Shown here one piece after another: positions 33,775 through 44,400 of a DNA stretch of 64,000 bases. Position 1 is the stretch's first letter; the number at the start of each line of letters is the position of its first letter. The notes under the pieces were generated by a model. That model saw only the letters and a list, made by a program, of their open reading frames with translations. It was not told the origin of the DNA and searched no databases. Source of the DNA: CAIVAT01 sp049317265 (GTDB taxonomy: Bacteria > Bacteroidota > Bacteroidia > Bacteroidales > FEN-979); contig JBMOIP010000002.1 in assembly GCA_049317265.1 (NCBI GenBank), positions 1-64,000 on the forward strand, read 5' to 3'. The translations under genes and the position numbers were made by a program.

Positions 33775-34803
33775 TCAGGTCGATTTCTTCTGCGCCTTTT
33801 CCAGTTTGGTGATCCGCTCTTCCAACTCCGGCAGGTTACGGAACAACACCGTCGATCTTCTGAACTTGGATGCTTCCATGGCAGGCGAGCCCAAATACAT
33901 CTGGCCGGGCTTTGTCAGGCTTTTGGAAACACCTGTTGCTCCGCCCATGATGGTTCCGTCGGCGATGGTCACATGCCCGGTCATCGATACGTGGCCTGAG
34001 ATCATGCAATTTTTGCCAAGTTTGGTAGAACCGGCAATTCCTGTGGCTGCGGCAATAACCGTGTTCTCCCCGATTTCCACGTTGTGGGCAATGTGTACGA
34101 GGTTGTCGAGTTTGACACCCTGCCGGATGATAGTGGAGCCAAAGGTGGCACGGTCAACCGTGCAGTTGGCGCCCATCTCCACATCATCTTCGATCACGAC
34201 GTTTCCGATTTGGGGGACTTTGATGTTTTTACCATCCTGCTGGTTGAACCGGAAACCGTCGCTTCCGATCACAGTACCGGCATGCAGGATGCAATTTTTA
34301 CCGAGTTTATTGTCTGAGTAAATTTTAACGCCCGGAAATAGTGTTGTGTTATCGCCGATGATGGAATTGTCTCCAATAAAAACCTGCGGATGGATCTTTA
34401 CCTTATCCCCAAGGATCACATTCTCACCGATCACGGCAAAATCTCCGATGTAAATATGTTTCCCCAACGTGGCAGACTCAGCAATTGAGCTTAGTTTGGA
34501 GATCCCCTCCCTGTCGTTTTTGATCTGGTTGTAAACCTCCAGCAGTTTTGCAAAGGCGATATCAGCGGAAGCCACCCTGATCAGTGTTGCCGCCACAGGA
34601 TTTTCGGGAGCAAAAGTATTGTTGACAATAACAATGGTAGCCCGGGTGGAATAAATATAGGGAGTGTATAATGGGTTCGAAAGGAAGGATAATGAACCGG
34701 GAACACCCTCCTCAATTTTCGAAAGTTTTGAAATGGCGGCTTCGGGGTTGCCCTCTACAGTTCCTCCAAGCATTCCGGCAATCTGCGCTGCGGTAAAATT
34801 CAT
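33775..34803 (-). CDS. lpxD: UDP-3-O-(3-hydroxyacyl)glucosamine N-acyltransferase
   Basis: 342 aa. The LpxD N-terminal domain (MNFTAAQIAGMLGGTVEGNP, then SLSFLSNPLY) is followed by a left-handed beta-helix of hexapeptide repeats. The catalytic His block is LVHIAHNVEIGENTVIAAA, then GIAGSTKLGKNCMISGH, as in characterised LpxD. It adds the N-linked acyl chain in lipid A synthesis in the cytosol. In Bacteroidota lpxD is usually followed by lpxC-fabZ and lpxA; here it converges on the GTPase gene and has an unrelated membrane protein upstream. So it may be a second, dispersed copy or simply reordered. Confidence 0.93.
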   Translation of the reverse strand: MNFTAAQIAGMLGGTVEGNPEAAISKLSKIEEGVPGSLSFLSNPLYTPYIYSTRATIVIVNNTFAPENPVAATLIRVASADIAFAKLLEVYNQIKNDREGISKLSSIAESATLGKHIYIGDFAVIGENVILGDKVKIHPQVFIGDNSIIGDNTTLFPGVKIYSDNKLGKNCILHAGTVIGSDGFRFNQQDGKNIKVPQIGNVVIEDDVEMGANCTVDRATFGSTIIRQGVKLDNLVHIAHNVEIGENTVIAAATGIAGSTKLGKNCMISGHVSMTGHVTIADGTIMGGATGVSKSLTKPGQMYLGSPAMEASKFRRSTVLFRNLPELEERITKLEKAQKKST

Positions 34804-34894
34804 AAGATCTTCTTTTTGTGTTGTTTACTGAATTTGTTGAAATTATCCTATTGTGCCTTTCTACTCTGCCCTAATGTGCCTACTGTGGTTTACC

Positions 34895-36529
34895 CTATTT
34901 GGCGATGCTCATCTTATTCCTGTACAGACTGCAGTTCTCTGCTTCATAAACCCGCACGAAATCCGCTGTCAGTATCTTATCCAGGGTTCCAAAAAACCAG
35001 TCTTTATTGGCATCATATTGTCCTACAATAAATACATAATCCAGCATTTTCACCGGATTTCCCTTGATGATTTCAAAATTGATATATTTTTCAGGCGTTG
35101 CAGGATTTCCCAGGTAGTAATTCGGTTTCGTTTTTTCGTTCCATTTGACCGGGAAGTACCCGGAACTGCATTCATAGTTGTACACCATCACCACAGGTTT
35201 ATCTACGGCAAGATAATCCACAAAGTGGCCGGTAAACCAGTTGTCCATACAGTACAATGGCAGCACCAGGCTGTTGGGAGCTACAAATTCTGCGGCTTTG
35301 TTACACGAAGTTGCCAGTTTTCCCAGGTCCCTGATGCTGGGTGTATAGTAACGTATCAGCATGGTGTTGACATAAAGTGACATGACAGCGGCTAACAGGC
35401 CTATGTGCCAGGGAACCCTGAAGGTGGATAGCCAGAGGATGGCCACAAGGAAAAAGACATAACCAATACGGTAACTTGTATAGCTTGCGGTTCCATATGC
35501 ATCGGGAAGGGTGAAAAAGAGGGCAAGTAGAATCAGGAGAGAGGAGAGGAGCCACCAGAAATTGAATTGTGGAAGTAATGGAATGTCAGGAGACTGGTTA
35601 GGTAAATTTGTTTTACTGAATTTTCGGTAAAGCCTGGCCGAAAATGCCGTGATGCCGGTAATGACCAGGAATACAAATAAATAGAAAAGGACCTTAAGCA
35701 GTTTTCCTTCAATAATCGGGTTCAGCGAGACCAAAGGGCGAATCGATGATAGGATGTTGACCAGGTCATGCCGGCTGATAAACTTGATCTCGCGGATCTC
35801 AGGCCGGGAGTAAAAGAAATAGACAAAAAGGATCAGCGGAATAAGGGCCGCCAGGGTAATGGCAAACGTTCTGGAGAGGAACCGGTTGAGAATTGCCTTC
35901 CGGTCATGGCTGTTGTTCCTGAGGTCGAGGATACTCCCGCAGATGATATGTAATGCAATGACGATCAGTAAGGTGCCAAAAATAACGATGTGCGAAAAAT
36001 AGGTCATGCCCACCAGGATCGTTAGTACGAGTGTCTGTTTAATACCCGGGGCACGCTGATGACGAAGCCAATAGTTCAGTGTGATAAGGAATAGCAGCAC
36101 CGCCATGCAGAAGTTGAAGAATCCGAAGAAAAAAAACATCGAATGGGTAAAGGGAAAAATGAGAAAGCTGTAAAGTGTGCCTTTGGAGGAAACAGTTCCC
36201 ACCAGGTTTCTGAAGGCAAAGGGTGTTCCTGCCAGAAGGAGAATAATCAGGATTTTTTCGGCGAGAAAAGCAGGCATCACCAGGGTGAGCAGGGAGATCA
36301 GCAGATGGGCAGTCCAGTTTGGAACCGGTTCCGGATTAAGCACAAAAAACTCCTTAAAAAGGGTGTTATGGTGAAAGATAAGCTGGCTGATGATGTTGGA
36401 GTTAGCCAGGTGTGAAGCCCCATCCATGCTTGGAAAAAAGCGTGTGGCCACAAATGGCAGCAGGTTAATGATGGTGAGAATGGTAAAGATCAGCAACTCG
36501 GCACGCTGCCATTTTTTAATTTTATCCAT
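34895..36529 (-). CDS. Polytopic membrane protein, GT-C-like
   Basis: 544 aa with at least ten hydrophobic segments, including LLIFTILTIINLLPFVA, FLIFPFTHSMFFFFGFFNF and LTIWLLIALLL-type helices in the middle, and a soluble C-terminal 130 residues. The first loop after TM1 holds PSMDGASHLANSN with an Asp, as in the acidic loop of GT-C glycosyltransferases such as the PMT/ArnT group. That similarity is weak, so the function is not assigned. It starts 11 bases downstream of the TPR gene stop on the same strand and is followed by lpxD after 91 bases, so the three may share a transcript. An envelope glycosylation role would fit. Confidence 0.7.
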   Translation of the reverse strand: MDKIKKWQRAELLIFTILTIINLLPFVATRFFPSMDGASHLANSNIISQLIFHHNTLFKEFFVLNPEPVPNWTAHLLISLLTLVMPAFLAEKILIILLLAGTPFAFRNLVGTVSSKGTLYSFLIFPFTHSMFFFFGFFNFCMAVLLFLITLNYWLRHQRAPGIKQTLVLTILVGMTYFSHIVIFGTLLIVIALHIICGSILDLRNNSHDRKAILNRFLSRTFAITLAALIPLILFVYFFYSRPEIREIKFISRHDLVNILSSIRPLVSLNPIIEGKLLKVLFYLFVFLVITGITAFSARLYRKFSKTNLPNQSPDIPLLPQFNFWWLLSSLLILLALFFTLPDAYGTASYTSYRIGYVFFLVAILWLSTFRVPWHIGLLAAVMSLYVNTMLIRYYTPSIRDLGKLATSCNKAAEFVAPNSLVLPLYCMDNWFTGHFVDYLAVDKPVVMVYNYECSSGYFPVKWNEKTKPNYYLGNPATPEKYINFEIIKGNPVKMLDYVFIVGQYDANKDWFFGTLDKILTADFVRVYEAENCSLYRNKMSIAK

Positions 36530-36540
36530 GGTGGTTCAAC

Positions 36541-38742
36541 TTACTCTTCGGTTTGGAACATCAGGTAATCGCGAATCAGTGGTATCTCCTTTTCAGCGAT
36601 GCCGTTTTTAATGAGAAATTGGGTGTCTTCATCATAAGCTTCCATCAGGGCGGCTGAACCTGGTGAACTCTGTAACAGTGATTGCCTGTATAGATGCAGT
36701 GCCTCTTTCCGAAGGCCGAGGCACAATTTTACATGGCCTGCATTCATGAGATCGAAGGCAGATGGGTTTGACGTAAGACTGAGTATCTGTGCATAGATTT
36801 CTACCGCAAGTTCAGGTTTTCCAAGGACGAACTGGCAATAGGCCACCGGACGCAATACCTTGAGGTTATCCGGCACAAAAAACCTGAGTTTGGCATATTG
36901 ATGCAGGGCCTGTTCGTAATCCTTCAGGTTGAGGTAGCATTGTCCCACCTGCATCTGCAGCGATACATCATCGGGTTGCAGCGCCGATGCATCTTTAAAA
37001 TACCCAAGGGCCTGGCTGTAATCCTTGAGCTTAAGGCTGCACCAGCCGAGTTTTTTCAGGATCCACTGGCGGTTGGCATCAAAGAGCTCCGCTTTGCGGT
37101 AATACTCAACAGCCTTTTTAAACCGGCCGGTTTTTTGGTAGCAATACCCGATTTTTTCAAAGTATTCATTGCTGGGGCCGTTTCTCTCCATTATTCCCTC
37201 ATACATGTCGATGGCTTCATAATAATGGTCCTTGTCAAAATGAAAAGAAGCCAGTTTTTCAGCAAAGCCAGGGCGCTCAAAGCATGTCCTGTAGAAAAAG
37301 AGATCATTGATGCGTATCCTCCTCTGGAAAACATCCTCAAATTCCTGTTTTGAGGGGAAAAGTTTAAAAAAACGATAGAGATCCTGGATATATTGGATAA
37401 AAACTGAGTTGTTGATGAGCGATAGGTCGAGCAGTTGCTCCTCCGAAGCCATCTCTTTCATCTGTGCAAACTCCGCTTCAAAATTGGTGACGATCATTGA
37501 GCGTTGCTGATCAGGGATAGCCCTGAAGTTTATGGCAAACGAGTATTTATCGGAGTTACAGATGTAAAATGCTTTCTCAAGGCTTTCCAGTAACCTGGTA
37601 TTGATATCCTCTTTTTCGGAAAAACTGTTTTTAATTTCAGGATGGTTGCGGTGAAATGGCACAAACCAGTTGCTCATGACATTGAAGAAATCAAACCGTT
37701 TCAACATCTGGAAGGTGCTCATGAAGACATCACCGCCTTCCATCTGCATCCTGGAGAACTTTTCGATTTTCTCAAAAAGTCCAGGAACCTCCTCGATCAT
37801 ATCTTTCCATCCGGGATTTTTTCCTTCCAGCTCTTCATCTTCGGTGAGATCGTTGAGTTGCAGTTTATCCTCGATCCTGGGCATCATTTTTTTCATTTCG
37901 GGGAGAACCTCCTCCTCAAATTCGCGGGTGATTTTATCAGTCTCCCTGGCCATGAGGAGTTGCATCATCACCAGCTCCACTTCGGCAATGACCGCTTCAT
38001 CAAGGCTTAAGTTTTTTAATTTTTCAATGACTTCCGGAAAGAAATTGAGACGCTTGTCGTAGGCCAGTAAACTTAGGATGAGGCCAGTCAACGCCCGCTG
38101 GCTTACCTGGTTTTCGCGGGCTTCCACGAATTCCATCAGCAGAATCAGCTTGTTAGGGTCGAAGTAGTTGAGTGTGCTGAGGGTTAGTGCGCTGACAACC
38201 AGGCATTTTTCATGCCATTCGACCTGGTCGGAGCGGTTGATCTGGCGGAGGAGCACCTGGTGTTCGGTGGCCAGTTTTCCTGTAAGCCAGAGAAGTTTGA
38301 AAATCTGGTCGATCTGTTTGACAGGTAAAACTTCCGACTCCTCCATCAACTTGTTTACCTCCCTGTGAAAAAAGATCTCCTCGATTTTTCCCGCTATTGC
38401 CTGCGGTTCCTCACCAAACTGGTGGGCCAGGAAGTTTTTTTCAAACCTTTTTGACGGTAGTTCTGCATCAAGGAGCGTTTGACGGATGTCATCAGCCATG
38501 CCCAGCATGGAAGCACTCAGGCTATTCAGGATGTTATGCTGTTCCGGGTCCTGGTATCCGTCGAAGGCATAGCGTAAAAGTGTTTTATAATTTTCTGAAA
38601 GTGTTTCCAGCTGGTAGTAATAGTCCCCCTTTGTTGTATACCGCAGCAGTTTTTCAAGTTCATCCAGCGCACTTTTCAACTGCTGGTTGCAAATGAGTTC
38701 AGATACTTTATGGCAGCGTTGTTCAATTTCCTTTCGGGTCAT
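36541..38742 (-). CDS. TPR-repeat protein
   Basis: 733 aa, no signal peptide recognised (MTRKEIEQRCHKVSELICN). The first about 470 residues are helical, acidic and not assignable. From about residue 475 a run of tetratricopeptide repeats is seen: AIDMYEGIMERNG, then YCYQKTGRFKKAVEYYRKAE, then WCSLKLKDYSQALGYFKDAS, then CYLNLKDYEQALHQYAKL. Such arrays hold protein partners. It is transcribed with the membrane protein downstream (11-base gap). An exact -7 box lies 22 bases before the ATG. Partner unknown. Confidence 0.8.
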   Translation of the reverse strand: MTRKEIEQRCHKVSELICNQQLKSALDELEKLLRYTTKGDYYYQLETLSENYKTLLRYAFDGYQDPEQHNILNSLSASMLGMADDIRQTLLDAELPSKRFEKNFLAHQFGEEPQAIAGKIEEIFFHREVNKLMEESEVLPVKQIDQIFKLLWLTGKLATEHQVLLRQINRSDQVEWHEKCLVVSALTLSTLNYFDPNKLILLMEFVEARENQVSQRALTGLILSLLAYDKRLNFFPEVIEKLKNLSLDEAVIAEVELVMMQLLMARETDKITREFEEEVLPEMKKMMPRIEDKLQLNDLTEDEELEGKNPGWKDMIEEVPGLFEKIEKFSRMQMEGGDVFMSTFQMLKRFDFFNVMSNWFVPFHRNHPEIKNSFSEKEDINTRLLESLEKAFYICNSDKYSFAINFRAIPDQQRSMIVTNFEAEFAQMKEMASEEQLLDLSLINNSVFIQYIQDLYRFFKLFPSKQEFEDVFQRRIRINDLFFYRTCFERPGFAEKLASFHFDKDHYYEAIDMYEGIMERNGPSNEYFEKIGYCYQKTGRFKKAVEYYRKAELFDANRQWILKKLGWCSLKLKDYSQALGYFKDASALQPDDVSLQMQVGQCYLNLKDYEQALHQYAKLRFFVPDNLKVLRPVAYCQFVLGKPELAVEIYAQILSLTSNPSAFDLMNAGHVKLCLGLRKEALHLYRQSLLQSSPGSAALMEAYDEDTQFLIKNGIAEKEIPLIRDYLMFQTEE

Positions 38743-38764
38743 AATTTTGGAATAATGTTGAACA

Positions 38765-38772
38765 CAAAATTA
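38765..38772 (-). promoter_or_regulatory. Bacteroidota -7 box (TAATTTTG) for the TPR gene
   Basis: An exact TAnnTTTG on the minus strand, 22 bases before the ATG at 38742. It overlaps the intergenic space after the porin stop. Confidence 0.5.
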
Positions 38773-38776
38773 CCAA

Positions 38777-39916
38777 TTAAAAACGGACACCGGTTGTAAA
38801 AATGATGGCATACATGTAGTCGCGGGTATCACTGGCAAAGACCTTGCTGCCCGGGTATGCATCGAGGTAACGGGATGCAATCCGCAGGTAACCAAACGAA
38901 ACCGGCCGGTATTCAAAACTGGATTCAATTCCGTTGATCCTCAGGCCACGCGTTGTTTTTGGGTTTACGCCGGTAAGAAATCCATCCGGATCATTCGTAG
39001 TTTCAAAGCGGGCAGTGAGGCTGAAATGTTTATTAAAGGCATACCTGATCTGCAGAAACCCTGAATACATATGTGCGGTCCTTGTGGTATCCGGCGCCAT
39101 TTTTGAATTCGTCTGACTTGCAAAATCGAATTGCCCGGCAATATCAAGTGATTTGAAAGGGGAATAGGTGACAATGAGGTTGTTGTACAGAATGTTGTTG
39201 TTCAAGTCTGCATCCGCCAGCGCCTGGTTTCCAAAGAAATTGTTATACGTCAGCGACAGGTTAGGCAAGGGTTTATAGGTCATAAAGATAAGTCCGGCCA
39301 TATGCGTGTTTCCCGAATAGGCCAGGGAGAATGGGTTTCCAGCCATTATTCCAGCAGAAAATTTCTCTGAAAACTTATAGGAAAACTTGGTTCCCAGAAC
39401 ACTTCCAGGTTCAAAATAGCCACCGACAGTTACAAAACTTATCTGGTTCAGCGCTCCCCAGGACGATTCATAACCCACCGGGTTAAACATGTACCCGAAA
39501 TCAACCCAAAGGTTTTCAACTATTCTGAATCCAAAGTTGGCTTGCCGGATCGTTTTAATCCACTGGGAGCTTGGCGATGCCATCAGGTTGGGGGCATCCC
39601 CATTTTGAATGGCAAATTTACCCCTCACTTTTTCAGACGTGTAATAAAGTTCAAATGCAGCCACATTCAGCCTGATCTGGTCCTGGATCGGGCAGTTTGC
39701 AGAGAAAGGAACCAGATTGGAGGTATCATGAGGTGCATTGAGCGTCCAGTTATAGTAAGCCTCGATATAGAAGCCAAACGAGAAATGCTTCATCCTGCTC
39801 AGGATCTGGTTCTTTAACTCATTGGTCAGCGTGTCACTCTCTTTTTGGGCAGATAGTCCGGTAAAACTGAGCAATAGAACAACAACCAACAGTTTTTTGA
39901 TTCTTTTCCCTGCCAT
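38777..39916 (-). CDS. Outer membrane beta-barrel protein (BBP2/OmpL-like porin)
   Basis: 379 aa. Signal peptide (LVVVLLLSFTGLSAQ), then alternating beta strands with aromatic belts: FSFGFYIEAYYNWTLN, then NVAAFELYYTSEKVRGKFAI, then NFGFRIVENLWVDFGYMFNP, ending IIFTTGVRF with terminal Phe. This is the layout of the putative beta-barrel porin-2 family, which forms outer membrane channels of unknown substrate. It follows the RND outer membrane factor gene by about 73 bases on the same strand, so it may be part of or a read-through from that operon. Confidence 0.78.
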   Translation of the reverse strand: MAGKRIKKLLVVVLLLSFTGLSAQKESDTLTNELKNQILSRMKHFSFGFYIEAYYNWTLNAPHDTSNLVPFSANCPIQDQIRLNVAAFELYYTSEKVRGKFAIQNGDAPNLMASPSSQWIKTIRQANFGFRIVENLWVDFGYMFNPVGYESSWGALNQISFVTVGGYFEPGSVLGTKFSYKFSEKFSAGIMAGNPFSLAYSGNTHMAGLIFMTYKPLPNLSLTYNNFFGNQALADADLNNNILYNNLIVTYSPFKSLDIAGQFDFASQTNSKMAPDTTRTAHMYSGFLQIRYAFNKHFSLTARFETTNDPDGFLTGVNPKTTRGLRINGIESSFEYRPVSFGYLRIASRYLDAYPGSKVFASDTRDYMYAIIFTTGVRF

Positions 39917-39989
39917 ATTAACGTCTCAATTATTTCAGATTTCCAACAATTAACCCGCTCACCCGCTCACCCGTTTACTCATCACCTCA

Positions 39990-41366
39990 CTACTTCCACC
40001 CCCCTCCCAGCGAACTATACAGGTTGACAACCCCTGTAAGTTGATCGCTTTGTGCCTGAGAAAGTGCTATTTGCGCGCTGAAGAGTAATTGTTGTGCATT
40101 GATCACATCGAGGTAACTGGCATAGCCGGCATTGTAGAGTTGATTTGAAAGTTCGAAAGAAGTTTGTGCTGCATTTACCGTAGTTTGCTGACTTTGAACT
40201 ATTTCACCAAGTTTGTCGTATTCAAGCAATGCATTGGAGACCTCCTTCAACGCCATGAGGATGGAAAACTGGTATTTGTACAGCATCTGCTCTTTCTGAG
40301 CCTGGGCTTTTTTTACCCCCTGCCGCAATTGGCCACCTCCGAAAATAGGGGCGACCAGGTTTCCAAGAGCGCTGTACACAAGGTTCGTAGGGTTAAAGGC
40401 TGCTCCGATGCTACCCGAAATACCCAGGGATGGCAACATCATCGCCCTGGCCACACCGATGTTGGCATTCGCAGCAACCAAAACCTGTTCGGACTGCATA
40501 ATATCCGGCCGCCGGAACAGAAGTTGTGCAGGTACTCCCGGACTTTGTACGGCCGGCGGATTGATTTGATCAAGCATCGCATTTCCTCGCTTGATGGAAT
40601 GGGGTGGTTCTCCAAGAAGGATGCTCAGGTAGTTTTCGTTTTCACCGACTTTCATTTCAAGGACAGGCAGTTGCGTCATGGCCTGGGCCAGCTGGGCTTC
40701 CGCCTGGGCTACCACCAGTCCTGATGCCGTACCTGCGATCATCTTGTTTCGCACCAGTTCGAGGGATGTTTGACGGATGGCAATGTTCTCGCGGGTAATC
40801 CGCAATTCATTGTCAAACTCAAGGAGGTTGAAATAGTTTGTGACAATTTCATTGATCAGGGTGATCCTTACGGCCTGCTGATAGGCAACCTGTGCAAAGA
40901 GGTTGGCACGGGCTGCCTCTTTGGCCCTCCTGAGTTTTCCCCACAGATCAATCTCCCAGCTGATTTGTCCTGTGGCGGCGAGGGTGTTGTATTCAGTGAC
41001 TCCTCCTTTTGGAATGGCTTGTTGCTGCCAGCCGCCTCCGGCCTGGGCTGAAATCTGTGGCCATTGCTGACCGCGGGATTGCTTGAATGCAGCCTGTGCT
41101 TCATCAATGCGGGCAAATGCGATCCGGATGTTGGAGTTGTTTTTCAGACCTGTTTGAACCAGTCGTTGCAAAACAGTGTCCTTGAACAACCTGATCCATT
41201 CAATGTTGGCCATGCTGGAAGTGTCACTGCTCTTGGCAAACCTGAAAAGGGAGTCTGTTTTTACTGTCGGGCGTACATATTTTGGGCCGACTTTGCATCC
41301 ATCAAGTGCAAAAAACAGAACAAGCATTAAAAAAAAGGCTGTGAGTTTGGAAAATTTATAGCTCAT
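39990..41366 (-). CDS. RND efflux outer membrane factor lipoprotein (OprM/NodT-like)
   Basis: 458 aa. Lipoprotein signal with lipobox FALDGCKVGPKYVRP. Two TolC-type halves are visible: ISWEIDLWGKLRRAKEAARAN in the first and ANIGVARAMMLPSLGISGSI in the second, with FRRPDIMQSEQVLVAANAN between. It forms the outer membrane channel of a tripartite efflux pump. It is the last of three genes in order (adaptor, pump, channel), 58 bases after the permease. Substrate unknown. Confidence 0.9.
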   Translation of the reverse strand: MSYKFSKLTAFFLMLVLFFALDGCKVGPKYVRPTVKTDSLFRFAKSSDTSSMANIEWIRLFKDTVLQRLVQTGLKNNSNIRIAFARIDEAQAAFKQSRGQQWPQISAQAGGGWQQQAIPKGGVTEYNTLAATGQISWEIDLWGKLRRAKEAARANLFAQVAYQQAVRITLINEIVTNYFNLLEFDNELRITRENIAIRQTSLELVRNKMIAGTASGLVVAQAEAQLAQAMTQLPVLEMKVGENENYLSILLGEPPHSIKRGNAMLDQINPPAVQSPGVPAQLLFRRPDIMQSEQVLVAANANIGVARAMMLPSLGISGSIGAAFNPTNLVYSALGNLVAPIFGGGQLRQGVKKAQAQKEQMLYKYQFSILMALKEVSNALLEYDKLGEIVQSQQTTVNAAQTSFELSNQLYNAGYASYLDVINAQQLLFSAQIALSQAQSDQLTGVVNLYSSLGGGWK

Positions 41367-41424
41367 TGTATTTTCAGATTTCAGATTTCGGATTTCAGAT
41401 TGTTTTTGCTATGTTGCTACCTTA
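41367..41424. repeat. Short degenerate tandem repeat
   Basis: Three near-copies of a 7-9-base unit (ATTTCAG, ATTTCGG, ATTTCAG) between the pump and channel genes. A similar phrase with GCTCACCC repeats lies at 39930-39985. Low-complexity intergenic sequence; no function proposed. Confidence 0.4.
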
Positions 41425-44400
41425 CTAATTCACCTCTTTTTTCTTTTTCAATTTGTTCTCTATTTTTTGAAAAGCGACATACAGGGATGGTGTAATAATG
41501 ACCCCGCAGAGGGTGGCAACCAGCATCCCTCCAAATACTGAAGTTCCCAGGGCATGACGGCTTGCAGCGCCGGCGCCGGCTGCAGTCATCAGGGGCACCA
41601 CACCAAGTATGAATGCAAATGAGGTCATCAGAATCGGACGGAATCTCAGTTTGGCACCCTCAACAGCTGCTTCGATGAGCGGCTGACCCCCGTCATATTT
41701 TTGCTTGGCAAACTCTACAATCAGGATGGCATTCTTGGCAACAAGTCCGATGAGCATGATCAATCCGATCTGTGCATAAATATTGTTCTGAAGCCCTCTT
41801 GCCCACTGGAATCCGAGCGCACCAAACACTCCGAAGGGAATGGCCAGCAGCACAGGGATAGGCAGCAGCCAGCTCTCATATTTCGCTGCGAGCAGAAAGT
41901 AGACAAAAATAAAGCACAAGGTGAAAATATAGGGAGCCTGTCCACCGGAGATGATCTCCTCACGGGTCATCCCAGAATATTCATATCCATAGCCATAAGG
42001 AAGTGTTTTTGCAGCAACCTCCTCAACGGCCTTGATCCCCTGCCCGGTGGAAGAACCCGGCGGAATGCCGATGGTAAAGTCGGCCGAACTGTAAAGGTTG
42101 AACCGTTTTACAATATCCGGCCCCTGGGCTGCCTCGATCTGCACCAGGGTGCCCAGCGGTACCATATTCCCGGTGTTGCTCCGTACATATACTTTGTTGA
42201 TGTCCTCCTTGTTGGCCCTGTACTGGGCATCTGCCTGGATGATAACACGGTACGATTTGCCAAATTTATTGAAATCGTTCACATATACACTCCCGAAAAG
42301 CGATTGAAGTGTCTGGTAAATACTGTTGACCGGTACCTCCATGGTTTTTGCCTTCTCCTTGTCGACAATGAGTTTGTACTGGGGGATGTCATTCCTGAAA
42401 GGCGTGAAAATCCCGGCTACATCTTTGCGTTTGGAGAGCTCCTGGTAAAAAGCTCCCACTACTTCAGCAGTTTTCACAAGACCGGCACCGGTTTTATCCT
42501 CCAGCTGGAGTTCAAGACCTCCTGTTTTTCCAAGACCTGAGATCGCCGGAGCATTGAAGGCCATGCAGATTCCCCCGGGTAACTTGCTCATTTCTGCCTG
42601 GATTCTCTTAATGATCATCTCCGCGTGCAGGTCCTTTGAAGCTCGTTCTTTCCAGTTTTTAAGCTTCACAAAGCACATCCCGTTGGTTGTACTTACGGAG
42701 TTGTCAAGAATGGAAAAACCAGGTACCATGGTGTAGGATTCCACGCCCTCAAGTTTGGATAACAAAGCTTCAACCTGGCGGGTGACTTCATCGGTTTTCT
42801 GTAATGAATAAGCTTTTGGTGTATTGATGTTGATGAAAAAATAGCCCTGATCCTCGGAAGGAAGAAATCCGGACGGCAGGAATTTCATGACAACTACCGT
42901 CAGGACACAGATGATGGATAAGAACATCACCGGGCGGATCAGGTGGTGAGTGAAGTTCTCAACAAGCCTTACATATGCGTTGGTTGTTTTGTTAAACCCC
43001 TTGTCAAATGCGCGGAAAAACTTCCCGAGCAACCCTTTTTTATCCTCTTTCTTTTTAAGGAGCATCACACACAATGGCGGAGTCAGTGTAAGTGCCAGAA
43101 CCGCGGATATCAGGATGGAGGAGATAAGTGTGAGTGCAAACTGTTTGTACATCACCCCTGTAGTCCCTGAAAGGAAGGAGACCGGGATAAATACGGCACA
43201 TAATACCATGGTAATCGTTAAAATAGCCCCTGTTATTTCATGCATGGTGTGTTTGGTGGCCTCCAGGGGAGTGAGGCCCTCCGAGTCAATCTTTTCCTGG
43301 ACCGCCTCCAGCACGACAATGGCATCATCGACCACGATCCCGATGGCGAGAACAAGTGCAAAGAGGGTTAGCATGTTGATGGAAAATCCAAGAAAACTGA
43401 ATGCTGCCAGCGCACCTACCAGTGACACCGGTACCGTGATGGCCGGGATCAGGGTTGCCCGCCAATCCTGGAGGAAGATGAATACCACAATGAATACAAG
43501 TACAAAGGCTTCAAATAGGGTTTTCAGAACCTCTTCAATCGATGCAGTCACAAATTCCACCGTGTCAAGCCCCTTTTCATATCTGATCCCTTTAGGAAAC
43601 TCCTTGGCCAGCATCTCCATGGTTTTATCACACTCATCACGAACATTCACCGCGTTGGAACCGGGCGACTGGTATACTGCGATGGCAGGTGCGGGCTTGC
43701 CGTTAAACCGTCCGTATGCATCGTAGGTCTTTAACCCAAGTTCGATCCTTGCAATATTACTCATACGCACAACCGATCCATCCTTGTTTGCTTTTACAAT
43801 GATGTTGCCAAACTCCTTTTCGTCGGCCAAACGGCCCTGAACCCGGAGCATGATCGACATGTCCTGTCCTTTTGCCGCGGGTGATTTTCCAATCATTCCG
43901 GCCGCTGCCTGAACATTCTGGTCTTTGATTGCAGCCTGCACATCCTGAACAGATACTGAAAGTCCGGCCATCCGTTCCGGGTTAAGCCAGATGCGCATCG
44001 CATAATCATCACCACCAAAAAGGGAAACGTCTCCAACGCCGTTGATACGTTTTAAAACGTTCACAACATTTATATTCAGATAGTTGGATAAAAATTTAGT
44101 GTCATAGGCAGTGTCTGAGGAGACCAGTGAATAGAGGAACAGGATGCTTGGAGATTTTTTCATAACGATCACCCCACCCTGGACAACTTCCGCAGGAAGG
44201 ACGTTCATTGCTCTTTGGGTTCGGTTTTGAACATTTACAGTTGCCATGTCCGGGTCGGTCCCCACCTCAAAATATACCGTGATATTACAGGAACCGTCGT
44301 TGGCACATTGGGAGGTCATGTAGGTCATGTTGTCAACCCCGTTGATCTGCTCTTCAAGCGGAACTGCAACGGTTTTCTGGACGTCTTCTGCATTGGCTCC

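Noticed and set aside
41701..43726. Long plus-strand frames inside the RND permease gene
   Set aside because: They are antisense shadows of a fully conserved transporter gene.
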